Shown: positions 8,214-15,122 of the stretch, in pieces
Layout: every line of letters begins with the position of its first letter
How positions within the stretch are numbered: the stretch's first letter is position 1
DNA from: Clostridia bacterium
Lineage (GTDB): Bacteria > Bacillota > Clostridia > Lachnospirales > JAOARL01
NCBI GenBank assembly: GCA_025210555.1
Contig: JAOARL010000006.1
Location: forward strand, 1 to 50,216
Direction of reading: 5' to 3'
DNA length: 50,216 bases
Notes under the pieces: model-generated
The model's input: only the letters and a program-made list of their open reading frames with translations
Told to the model about the DNA's origin: nothing
The model's database searches: none
Position numbers and translations under genes: made by a program

Positions 8214-8242
8214 ATAATAACTCTATTAACATGTTTTGTCAA
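8214..8242 (-). promoter_or_regulatory. Sigma-A-type promoter of the leader-aroF operon
   Basis: On the minus strand TTGACA (8237-8242), a 17-bp spacer and TATTAT (8214-8219) form a near-consensus vegetative promoter about 36 bp before the distal leader ATG. No comparable promoter is seen between the two leader units or before aroF, so this one should drive the whole set. Confidence 0.8.
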
Positions 8243-8260
8243 CCTATTTCAAAAATATTT

Positions 8261-8665
8261 TTAACTATGTTGATACAAAACATTGTTATAAAACCCTTCA
8301 ACCTTTACATCTGTTTTATCAATACTTCTATCAATTTCACCATCAAACCTAAAATTTAAATTTGGTTCTTCCTTCAAAATATCATACGCTGTATCCTTTA
8401 ATAAATCATCATCAAAATATATTCTGTGTTCTTGTATTTCATATTTATCCCAATAATCATGTTTTTTACCTTTTTTAACATATATATATGCCTCAAAATT
8501 CCATACAAAAGTCATTTCATTTCTTCTACGCCTTTCGTCCTCTCTCCATTTAGAATCAGTCGCATGATGATATAATCTCCAAACAACTTCTGAAGGTTTC
8601 ATTATTACATCTAATATCTTATTCCCTGTATTAAAATCATTTTTATTCCACTTCATAAATCTCAT
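8261..8665 (-). CDS. Conserved-looking protein of unknown function
   Basis: This protein of about 134 aa has no motif I recognise. It is hydrophilic and rich in Trp, Tyr and charged residues, with the pattern WRLYHHATDSKWREDERRRR in its first third and no signal peptide or membrane segment. The ATG at 8665 is chosen because AGGTGAT lies just upstream; the GTG at 8674 would overlap that RBS. It follows the cysteine-synthase/DapF-like gene by about 22 bp and probably shares its transcript. Its 3' end lies beside the promoter of the leader-aroF operon. No terminator is seen between them. Confidence 0.6.
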   Translation of the reverse strand: MRFMKWNKNDFNTGNKILDVIMKPSEVVWRLYHHATDSKWREDERRRRNEMTFVWNFEAYIYVKKGKKHDYWDKYEIQEHRIYFDDDLLKDTAYDILKEEPNLNFRFDGEIDRSIDKTDVKVEGFYNNVLYQHS

Positions 8666-8687
8666 ATATATCACCTTTTATTATAAA

Positions 8688-10301
8688 TTAAAGCTCTCCC
8701 TCATAAACTTTATATACTTCTGCTTTTATACATATGATGTCTTCGTTTATTATATCTACATTACCACCTTGCATTTTAACTCTAAATGTTCCTTTTTCAC
8801 CTTTAGCTAAAACAGCTGCTAATGCACTAGTACCAGAAGCTACTGTATATCCAGCACCTCTTTCGTATGCTTCTATTTCTGATACTTTACCTTTGCTTTT
8901 CATTATTATAACATTTAAATCTTTATCTTTTAAGTGAATTTTTCTACCTAACTCTATTACTTTTTCTTTACTAAGTTCACTCTCTTCTATAACCAAATTT
9001 TTATTACCTATTTCTATGATTTTACCTTCTTCTGCTTCTAAAACATTATATCCATTTACAAATGTTTTTATAATTGTACTTTCTTTATCCTCTATTTCAA
9101 TTCTTATCTCTTTATCTTCTAAATAAATACTAAATTCACTAGATTTCTCAATATTTTTATCTCTTAAATACTTAGCAAATATCTTTGAAGCAAATATTGC
9201 CATATTTACTTTAGATCCATCTGGATTATAAACCTTAAAATCATATCTCCCTTTTTCTTTTATAGGACCATAAATAATTCCATCTGCCCCTACACCATAA
9301 TCTTTATTACATATTTCTTTTACCTTCTCTTCTGTAATATCCATATAGTTCTCATTTGGATCTATAACTATATACTTATTACCTAATACATGATATTTAT
9401 AAAATTTGTTTTCATTTATAAAGTTTGCATATGTCTCTAATCTATCACATGCTATAAATACTGCTTTTTTTCTTTCTGTAAGCTTTTCATCTATATCTTG
9501 CAAATATTTTATGCTAGCGGCAAAAGAGGCACCTGTAGATGGTCCTACTAGCACACCATTATCTCTACATAAAACTCTCATATAGTCTTTTGCATCTTTA
9601 GAACTAACATCTAATATATCATCATAATTCGAATACTTAAATATACCTACTTCTTCCATTTCTTCTGCTGTCCTTATTCCTGGTATATAATCATTATTCT
9701 TAGTAACTACTCCTATATTTATCAAATCACAATTTACTTCTTTTAGATATTTACTAGTACCTGTGCTTGAACCTGAAGTTCCAAGAACACTTATAAAGTA
9801 ATCTACCTTACCTATGTCATTAACTATTTCTTTTGCAGTTCCATTATAATGAGCATTTACATTATTCTCATTAGTATATTGTGTAGTATGATAATATTTA
9901 CCTGGATTTTCTTCTATCATCTTTTTAATCTCAGCCACTGTATTAATTCCTTTTGATACTTCTTTTACTTCTGCTCCTATAAACTTAAGTATATTTTTAG
10001 ACTCGGATAATTTAATTCTATTTGTAACAGTTAAAAATTTAATGTCATTTATAGCAGAAATACAGCAAAGACCTTTTGCAGTATTTCCACTTGAAGTTTC
10101 TATAACAGTTAAATTATTTTCTTTTATATACTCTAATTCATCTTTTATCATTCCATAAGCTGTTCTATCTTTTAATGATCCAAATGGATTAAGATATTCA
10201 AGCTTAGCATATAAATCTATATTTCTTAAACCTGTATATTTTGGATCAAGTTTTATTATTGGTGTATTGCCTACAAGTTCTGTCATTTTATTGATTAACA
10301 T
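8688..10301 (-). CDS. PLP-dependent cysteine synthase-like domain fused to a DapF-like domain without catalytic cysteines
   Basis: Residues 1 to about 295 are a fold type II PLP enzyme of the cysteine synthase/cystathionine beta-synthase family: Lys44 in NPFGSLKDRT for PLP, a TSSGNT substrate loop (69-74) and a GTSGSSTG phosphate loop (about 173-180). Residues from about 298 to 537 match diaminopimelate epimerase (GNKYIVID, YGVGADGI, NPDGS, ERGAGYTVASGTSA). Both epimerase cysteines appear lost: the CGNG motif after NPDGS is replaced by AIFAS (about 365), and ACGTGA is ASGTSA (about 490). So the second half may bind an amino acid without racemising it by the two-Cys mechanism. Substrate unknown; DAP-, lanthionine- or diaminopropionate-type chemistry is a guess. 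It has a structured leader upstream (10366-10487). Confidence 0.8.
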   Translation of the reverse strand: MLINKMTELVGNTPIIKLDPKYTGLRNIDLYAKLEYLNPFGSLKDRTAYGMIKDELEYIKENNLTVIETSSGNTAKGLCCISAINDIKFLTVTNRIKLSESKNILKFIGAEVKEVSKGINTVAEIKKMIEENPGKYYHTTQYTNENNVNAHYNGTAKEIVNDIGKVDYFISVLGTSGSSTGTSKYLKEVNCDLINIGVVTKNNDYIPGIRTAEEMEEVGIFKYSNYDDILDVSSKDAKDYMRVLCRDNGVLVGPSTGASFAASIKYLQDIDEKLTERKKAVFIACDRLETYANFINENKFYKYHVLGNKYIVIDPNENYMDITEEKVKEICNKDYGVGADGIIYGPIKEKGRYDFKVYNPDGSKVNMAIFASKIFAKYLRDKNIEKSSEFSIYLEDKEIRIEIEDKESTIIKTFVNGYNVLEAEEGKIIEIGNKNLVIEESELSKEKVIELGRKIHLKDKDLNVIIMKSKGKVSEIEAYERGAGYTVASGTSALAAVLAKGEKGTFRVKMQGGNVDIINEDIICIKAEVYKVYEGEL

Positions 10302-10365
10302 TTAAACCACATCCTTTTAATAATTATATCATTATAAAAATATAATTATTAACAATTTGGTAAAC

Positions 10366-10389
10366 AAAAAAAGAGCTATATTAAGCTCT
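10366..10389 (-). terminator. Intrinsic terminator in the leader of the fusion gene
   Basis: On the minus strand AGAGCU and AGCUCU form a 6-bp stem around a short AU loop, followed by seven U. It lies after the structured element at 10395-10480 and 65 bp before the ATG at 10301, the position of a riboswitch expression platform. Confidence 0.7.
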
Positions 10390-10394
10390 AATGT

Positions 10395-10480
10395 TAAAAG
10401 TTTGGTAGGTTGGCCCCCCTACATCTCTTTTAAGACCATTTATTGGCGTGGCAGCTACCTTTTCTGCCCTCAAACTTTTA
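10395..10480 (-). promoter_or_regulatory. Structured leader RNA, candidate riboswitch of unknown class
   Basis: The ends form a 10-bp closing stem (UAAAAGUUUG with CAAACUUUUA). Inside are a GGCAG/CUGCC hairpin with loop AAAAGGUAG and a GUAGG/CCUAC hairpin. The GGUAG in the first loop could also pair with CUACC near the 3' end, giving a pseudoknot, and UGGUC can pair with GGCCA. A promoter with a start at about 10487 lies just upstream and a terminator just downstream, then the cysteine-synthase/DapF-like gene. I compared it with the common riboswitch classes from memory and found no match; T-box signatures are absent. Confidence 0.55.
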
Positions 10481-10493
10481 TTTCTTAAATTAT

Positions 10494-10522
10494 ATTATAC
10501 TTAAATACATTAGTCTAGTCAA
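10494..10522 (-). promoter_or_regulatory. Sigma-A-type promoter of the fusion gene leader
   Basis: On the minus strand TTGACT (10517-10522), a 17-bp spacer and a perfect TATAAT (10494-10499) form a strong vegetative promoter. The expected start at about 10487 lies seven bases before the closing stem at 10395-10480. Confidence 0.8.
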
Positions 10523-10527
10523 TTACT

Positions 10528-10932
10528 TTAACTATATTTCATCCACCTTCCCGATTTAATCCTGTTAGCTAATTTACTTTTTGATATTGGATATAAACTT
10601 CTAAAAAACAATTCATTTTTATTATTAACTCTTACCGCAACCATTGATATTTCATCTATTTTTTTAATAAACTCTATCCCATTTCCGTTTTTACTTTTTC
10701 CTATATAATCAGGTTCTGAAATTATATCTGGTATCATATTTATATGTAATTCATACTGATTAACTGATATATATTCTAACTTATGCTTCTCTATATGACT
10801 TAATCTATCTTTCCACATTATAATATTTTTATACTCTATATCCATATTTAACATTTTAGCTGTTTTTATACTTATAGCTCCTATGTTAACTCTTTTTTTA
10901 CCACTATGAAACTCTTCTAATATACTCTTCAA
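10528..10932 (-). CDS. PBECR-type (Barnase-EndoU-ColicinE5/D-RelE-like) putative nuclease, orphan
   Basis: The protein is 134 aa. From about residue 38 it reads MWKDRLSHIEKHK, then NMIPDIISEPDYIG, IEFIKKID, AVRVNN and a C-terminal SKLANRIKSGRW. This pattern resembles the phage-associated BECR-fold ribonuclease domains called PBECR, in which the H-x2-KH and terminal Arg/Trp region forms the active site. Here the domain stands alone, not fused to a phage portal or MuF protein. The start is TTG at 10932 with GGAGAG six bases upstream. It follows the HigBA-type pair at 11081-11738, but a long inverted repeat (10982-11014) separates them. No immunity gene follows directly; the next downstream gene is metabolic. 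Family assignment is from pattern memory only. Confidence 0.5.
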   Translation of the reverse strand: MKSILEEFHSGKKRVNIGAISIKTAKMLNMDIEYKNIIMWKDRLSHIEKHKLEYISVNQYELHINMIPDIISEPDYIGKSKNGNGIEFIKKIDEISMVAVRVNNKNELFFRSLYPISKSKLANRIKSGRWMKYS

Positions 10933-10981
10933 CTAAGCTCTCCATATCTCCAATATAGTAACATCTTATTATATACAGCAA

Positions 10982-11014
10982 AAAATACAATATAATTTAT
11001 ATATATTGTATTTT
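10982..11014. repeat. Perfect 13-bp inverted repeat
   Basis: AAAATACAATATA (10982-10994) and its exact complement (11002-11014) flank a 7-bp spacer between the antitoxin gene and the orphan nuclease gene. On the minus strand it is followed by T residues, so it may be a weak AT-rich terminator; it could also be an operator. Confidence 0.85.
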
Positions 11015-11080
11015 AATCATAAAAATCTATTTGAAAATTACAGTTAATAACAAAAATCTCAGCCTTTGTAATAAAAAAAT

Positions 11081-11404
11081 TTAATTTTCTTTAAAAGTAA
11101 TTATTCCATACTCTTCAAAAAAATTTTCATTATTATCAATTATACCTAATATTCTTTGGGCAACTCCTGATGGAGTATTTGTTCCTGCCTCCCATGCTTC
11201 TACTGCTTTTACTGATACTCCCATAGCTTTTGCAAAAGTTAATTGACTTAGTCCTTTGTCCATCCTTATTTTTCTTATTTCTTTCCCTTTATATTTAGGC
11301 AAATTTGCAATATATACAACTCTTTTCTTTGCTCTAGTCTTATTACCTTTTTCATATTCAATTGCATCCTTAAGACCTCTTATTATGCCATCAGCTACAT
11401 TCAT
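11081..11404 (-). CDS. HigA-type helix-turn-helix antitoxin
   Basis: This 107-aa protein carries a C-terminal XRE-type HTH at about residues 42-95 (EIRKIRMDKGLSQLTFAKAM, then VSVKAVEAWEAGTNTP and SGVAQRIL), after a lysine/arginine-rich N-terminal segment. This is the layout of HigA-like antitoxins encoded after their toxin. It starts five bases after the toxin stop, and its RBS (AAAGGAGTAG) contains that stop codon, so translation is coupled. It should neutralise the RelE/HigB-like partner and repress the shared promoter at 11750-11778. Confidence 0.85.
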   Translation of the reverse strand: MNVADGIIRGLKDAIEYEKGNKTRAKKRVVYIANLPKYKGKEIRKIRMDKGLSQLTFAKAMGVSVKAVEAWEAGTNTPSGVAQRILGIIDNNENFFEEYGIITFKEN

Positions 11405-11408
11405 AAAA

Positions 11409-11738
11409 CTACTCCTTTCTCAACATTTTTACTAAACACTTCATTTCTTTGCGTTCTTTGGAACTTATATTAACTTTGTCCTTTTTGCTGTACACAAATA
11501 TTAAATATAATTTCCTCTGTATCTTAAAATCAATATATATAATGCGTATACTTTTTGCCTTACTTCTACCTTCTAATTTCCATCTTAGCTTTCTTAACCC
11601 ACCAGAATCTTTTATTATGTTGCCGTTACAAGGGTATAGACACAAAAAACTTTCAACATCTCTTATTTCAAACTCGTTTATACTTAATTCTCTGCAACGC
11701 TTATCAAATTCATTAGTTCTAATAAACTCTCTTGTCAT
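11409..11738 (-). CDS. RelE/HigB-type toxin
   Basis: The 109-aa protein begins MTREFIRTNEFDKRC and has the compact HigB/RelE layout: two N-terminal helices, then SGGLRKLRWKLEGRSKAKSIRIIYIDF, a basic beta-sheet with the conserved R-W and R-(I/V)-I-Y pattern, and LIFVYSKKDKVNIS. These features match ribosome-dependent mRNA interferases of the HigB type, where the toxin gene precedes the antitoxin gene. The gene order toxin then antitoxin agrees. Target specificity cannot be read from the sequence. Confidence 0.85.
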   Translation of the reverse strand: MTREFIRTNEFDKRCRELSINEFEIRDVESFLCLYPCNGNIIKDSGGLRKLRWKLEGRSKAKSIRIIYIDFKIQRKLYLIFVYSKKDKVNISSKERKEMKCLVKMLRKE

Positions 11739-11749
11739 AACTACTCCTA

Positions 11750-11778
11750 ACTTTACCCTATTATATATGGTTTGTCAA
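11750..11778 (-). promoter_or_regulatory. Promoter of the toxin-antitoxin operon
   Basis: On the minus strand TTGACA (11773-11778), a 17-bp spacer and TAAAGT (11750-11755) lie just before the toxin ATG. The spacer is almost entirely AT and would be the natural place for HigA binding, but no clear palindrome is visible. Confidence 0.6.
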
Positions 11779-11808
11779 TTTCATTCTTAGTTTATATTTA
11801 GAACTATT

Positions 11809-11836
11809 AAAAAACAAGATAGTTGACCTATCTTGT
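11809..11836 (-). terminator. Intrinsic terminator after the EamA transporter gene
   Basis: On the minus strand ACAAGAUAG and CUAUCUUGU form a perfect 9-bp stem with a 5-nt loop, followed by a U-run. Confidence 0.85.
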
Positions 11837-11870
11837 CTATTTATCATAATTATTTAATTTACCACTACTA

Positions 11871-12761
11871 TTACTGATTAACTTCACTCACTTTATTTTT
11901 CTTAAATTTAAAATCAATATTTGATATAAATACTGATAAAAGAATCATACCCGTTCCTATTCCACCAAAATATGTTAATCTATCTCCAAGAAGCACCATA
12001 GCTATTATAAGACCAAAAACTGGCATTAAAGCTATTATTATTCCTGTTTCTGAAGCAGTTATCTTCTTTTGTGCTAAAGTTTGAAGCACATATGAAATTG
12101 CATTAGCAAGTATACCAGTTACTATTAATGCAACAATACTTTTTGTATCTGCTGTAAAGTTTAATCCACCTTCTGAATAAAAACTTAATACTCCAGAATA
12201 TAAAGCAATAAAATATGATTGAATTATTATAAGAAGTACTCCATCTTGATCTTGAACAAATTTTTCTGTAAATACTATATGCATAGCATATCCAGCAGCT
12301 GCAAGAATTGCTATATAAACTCCTATATTCATATTCATTTCACTTCCAGTATAATTAAATACTGCCGTACCAAGTGCTGCTAATATAGCACATAAAACAC
12401 TTTTAGTTGTTAACTTTTCTCTTATAAACAAAAATGCTAAGATCGGTATCATTGGTATTTGTAGTGCTGTATATGTATTAACTTCTGCTGCGCTTAAATA
12501 ATCAAGCGAAACTGTAAGCGCTGCATTACCTACAAATAATGCCATACTAAGTAATACTCCACTTATAAACGTACTCTTTTTTATATTTTTAAGTCTTCCT
12601 TTAAATATTATTGTTAAAAGTACTGCTCCTAATAAAAATCTATAGAACAAAAAATTATAACTTGAAAACCCTTCTAGTCCTATCTTTGTTAATGTTGTAT
12701 TAAGTGCCCATATAAAACACGTTATTGTCATTAAAGCTTTTCCACTCACATTAATCTCCAT
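11871..12761 (-). CDS. DMT superfamily EamA-type transporter
   Basis: This 296-aa protein has about ten hydrophobic segments arranged as two EamA repeats (about 8-140 and 150-280), with conserved ALNTTLTKIGL in helix 1 and TASETGIIIALMPVFG in the second repeat. This is the drug/metabolite exporter family; the cargo is unknown and may be an amino acid or other metabolite. The start overlaps the last codons of the RsmF-like gene by 16 bp, so translation is probably coupled, and a terminator follows at 11809. Confidence 0.88.
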   Translation of the reverse strand: MEINVSGKALMTITCFIWALNTTLTKIGLEGFSSYNFLFYRFLLGAVLLTIIFKGRLKNIKKSTFISGVLLSMALFVGNAALTVSLDYLSAAEVNTYTALQIPMIPILAFLFIREKLTTKSVLCAILAALGTAVFNYTGSEMNMNIGVYIAILAAAGYAMHIVFTEKFVQDQDGVLLIIIQSYFIALYSGVLSFYSEGGLNFTADTKSIVALIVTGILANAISYVLQTLAQKKITASETGIIIALMPVFGLIIAMVLLGDRLTYFGGIGTGMILLSVFISNIDFKFKKNKVSEVNQ

Positions 12762-14089
12762 CCTTTATCATAGTTATTTTTTAGTTTCCCTCTACTAGCT
12801 TTTCCAAAACCTAAAGGATATCCTTCTGCACATATAAGTACTAACCCCTCAATATCATTTCCAATTTGTAAAGTTTCACCTTTTAAATATTTTATAACAT
12901 TTATATCATCTTTTCCATAATTAATTACATTTTTAAAATCTTCCATTTTTAAATACATAGCTAGTGCTTGAGAAGGTTTAAATCTATCTTTTTTTATTTC
13001 ACCTAATTTTAATCCTTTTCTAACAACTCTAAGTTTTTTAGTATCAGGAGTTTCAAATGGTATATAAAAAAGATTATCCTTCCTATATTCAAAACTTCCT
13101 TCAAGCTTTATCTTTAAGTTTTCTTTTTCAAATTTTCTATATACATCTATAGCATTTCTATCTTCTTTTATTTCTAAAGATTTTACCTCATCTACATCTT
13201 TAGTTATATCTTTCTGTATTAAAGCAACAAAGTGACCTTCTCCTTTTACTTTGTGTGGAAGAAGTCTTGCAGCTTCCTTTAGTTCATAGCCTTCACTATA
13301 TCCCTTTTCTTTAGGTATTTCTAAAGCTTTAAATTCTTTGTTTTCATTCAGAAACTCTAGTATTATATCTTCATTTTCTTCCTTTGAGAAAGTACATGTA
13401 GAATATAATATTAATCCTCCTGGTTTAAGCATCTCTGCACAGCTTCTTAATATGCTTCTTTGAAGTGGAATACAATATTCACTTCCTCTATCTTCATAAG
13501 CAGGTATAGCATTTTTATCTTTTCTAAACATCCCTTCACCTGAACATGGTGCATCTATTATAATCTTATCAAAATATCCTTTTAATACATCCTTCATATT
13601 TTCAGGATCTTCAGACATTACTATACTATTAGCAATTCCGTACTTTTCAACATTTTTTACTAGTGGTAATGTTCTTGAAAAACTAATATCATTACTTATA
13701 ATGATTCCTGTTCCTCTAAGTTTAGCCGCTAGTTGTGTTGTTTTACCACCCGGCGCTGCACATACATCTAAAACTCTATCGCCTTCATTAATAGGGATAA
13801 TAGATGCTGATGACATAGCACTAGGTTCTTGAACATAATAAAGCCCTGCATAGTATAATGGACTTTTAGTTATGTTCTCTTTCCCATCATAATAGTATCC
13901 ATTACTACACCATTTTACTTCATCATATTCATTTTCCATTAATTCTATTAACTTTTCAGGTTCTATTTTTAGAGTATTACTTCTAAATCCGTATACTCTT
14001 TCTTCTTCTAGTGATTTAAGATATAAATCATATTCTTCTCCAAATAGTTCTTTAGCTTTTATTTCAAAGCTCTCTGGCAACTTTTTCAT
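12746..14089 (-). CDS. rsmF: RsmF/RsmB-type 5-methylcytosine rRNA methyltransferase
   Basis: The 447-aa protein has the NOL1/NOP2/Sun catalytic domain: SAM motif DVCAAPGGKTTQ (about 107), DAPCSGEGMFRKD with the motif IV Cys (about 181) and YSTCTFSKEEN with the catalytic Cys of motif VI (about 232). The C-terminal 150 residues (from about 290) match the extension of YebU/RsmF enzymes, including GLKLGEIKKDRFKPSQALAM and a final GFGKASRGKLKN PUA-like tail. It should methylate a cytosine in 16S rRNA (C1407 in Escherichia coli); the exact base here is inferred. A terminator at 14106-14137 separates it from the PilZ gene. Confidence 0.88.
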   Translation of the reverse strand: MKKLPESFEIKAKELFGEEYDLYLKSLEEERVYGFRSNTLKIEPEKLIELMENEYDEVKWCSNGYYYDGKENITKSPLYYAGLYYVQEPSAMSSASIIPINEGDRVLDVCAAPGGKTTQLAAKLRGTGIIISNDISFSRTLPLVKNVEKYGIANSIVMSEDPENMKDVLKGYFDKIIIDAPCSGEGMFRKDKNAIPAYEDRGSEYCIPLQRSILRSCAEMLKPGGLILYSTCTFSKEENEDIILEFLNENKEFKALEIPKEKGYSEGYELKEAARLLPHKVKGEGHFVALIQKDITKDVDEVKSLEIKEDRNAIDVYRKFEKENLKIKLEGSFEYRKDNLFYIPFETPDTKKLRVVRKGLKLGEIKKDRFKPSQALAMYLKMEDFKNVINYGKDDINVIKYLKGETLQIGNDIEGLVLICAEGYPLGFGKASRGKLKNNYDKGWRLM

Positions 14090-14105
14090 TAATCCTCCTT
14101 AATAA

Positions 14106-14137
14106 CAAAAAATAACCTTGCTAACAAGCAAGGCTAT
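14106..14137 (-). terminator. Intrinsic terminator of the PilZ gene
   Basis: On the minus strand AUAGCCUUGC and GCAAGGUUAU form a 10-bp stem (one G-U) around UUGUUA, followed by a U-run. Confidence 0.85.
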
Positions 14138-14142
14138 AACTT

Positions 14143-14430
14143 TTATATTCCACTATGTTCTATTCCACCGATTACATTTACTATTTTAAATCCGATTCCT
14201 GCATGAACATCTTCCCACATAACTTCTGCCTCTACATGTAGTTTATCATCACCGTAGAAAAGAGTCGTTTCTATTTTGTCCCCAATAACAAAATCTTCTA
14301 CATAATCTATTCTAAATCCTGTTTCAGAAATATCCTTAAGTTTACATACTCTAACTAATCCATCTTTAGCTATTTCTGCCATTGATCCATAAGGTATCCT
14401 GTCACTTCTTCTTAATTCGCTATTATCCAC
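14143..14430 (-). CDS. PilZ domain protein, probable c-di-GMP receptor
   Basis: The 95-aa protein is a single PilZ domain. The c-di-GMP binding residues are present: RRSDR near the N-terminus (RxxxR) and DISETG at about residue 33 (DxSxxG). The rest is a short beta barrel ending in GIGFKIV. The start is GTG at 14430 with AAGGTGG ten bases upstream; the nearby ATG is out of frame. It stands alone between the Nudix and RsmF-like genes with its own terminator. Single PilZ proteins usually transmit c-di-GMP levels to motility or surface functions; the partner is not evident here. Confidence 0.85.
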   Translation of the reverse strand: MDNSELRRSDRIPYGSMAEIAKDGLVRVCKLKDISETGFRIDYVEDFVIGDKIETTLFYGDDKLHVEAEVMWEDVHAGIGFKIVNVIGGIEHSGI

Positions 14431-14516
14431 GAGTCATTTCCACCTTTCATATATGCTTACAAATATCTTAGCATATTTTGGGTAGTGCTACAAGATTTAT
14501 TGACGTTTTTTATTCA

Positions 14517-15104
14517 TTATTTATCCAAGCCTAATAATCTTACTTTATCTATTAGTTTTTGATAAACTGGCTTCATATGTTCTTCTTTTACCATAGACAT
14601 TAATTCTTCTACTGGTAACCATTTAACACCCGAATTTTCATCCTCTTTCATTTGTATCATGTCATTTTCACTACCTTCTAAAAGATAAGTGAAATTTAGA
14701 TGATAATGCTCCTTTACAAGCTTTCCTCTTTTCATATGTTCTTTTACAGGTAATCCAATTTCAATTGAAATCATATCATCTAAAACTGGTGTGATTTTAC
14801 TTATTGATGTTTCTTCATAAACTTCTTTCATAGCAACATGAAGTAAGTCCTTATCACCATCTGCATGGCCTCCAAGCCAACACCATGAATCATAAATATT
14901 GTGATAGCACATAAGAACTTTAAGTCCATTTTCTTTTCTTTCTTTATTGATTACCCATGATGAAACTGTCATATGAGCTTCTTCATTATCTCTAGTCCAT
15001 ACATCACCATTATACTTATTATATAACTCTATAAATTTTTCTTTGTCAGATCTTTCATCATCATCAAACGGTTTATAATTAATTACTTTTTCTAATATAT
15101 CCAT
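14517..15104 (-). CDS. Nudix hydrolase
   Basis: This 195-aa protein contains a Nudix box at about residues 78-101, GGHADGDKDLLHVAMKEVYEETSI. It keeps the KEVYEE metal-binding core but has Lys where the consensus first Glu lies, and Thr-Ser in place of Gly near its end. The N-terminus (RSDKEKFIELYNKYNGDVWTRDN) resembles Nudix proteins that remodel nucleotide or isoprenoid-type pyrophosphates; the substrate cannot be set from sequence. It follows the ParB-like gene by about 18 bp, so the two probably form an operon. Confidence 0.8.
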   Translation of the reverse strand: MDILEKVINYKPFDDDERSDKEKFIELYNKYNGDVWTRDNEEAHMTVSSWVINKERKENGLKVLMCYHNIYDSWCWLGGHADGDKDLLHVAMKEVYEETSISKITPVLDDMISIEIGLPVKEHMKRGKLVKEHYHLNFTYLLEGSENDMIQMKEDENSGVKWLPVEELMSMVKEEHMKPVYQKLIDKVRLLGLDK

Positions 15105-15122
15105 ATTTCCACTTCCTTTTTA

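Noticed and set aside
6580-10480. Possible homology between the structured RNAs at 6580-6712 and 10395-10480
   Set aside because: Both have UUUGAG after the first stem and a GCCACnCC stretch on the minus strand, but inner stems, loops and lengths differ, so the shared bits may be chance. No pairing pattern is common to both.
10395-10480. T-box, SAM, lysine or c-di-GMP riboswitch in front of the fusion gene
   Set aside because: None of the conserved sequences of these classes as I remember them (for example the T-box GGUACCGCG) is present.
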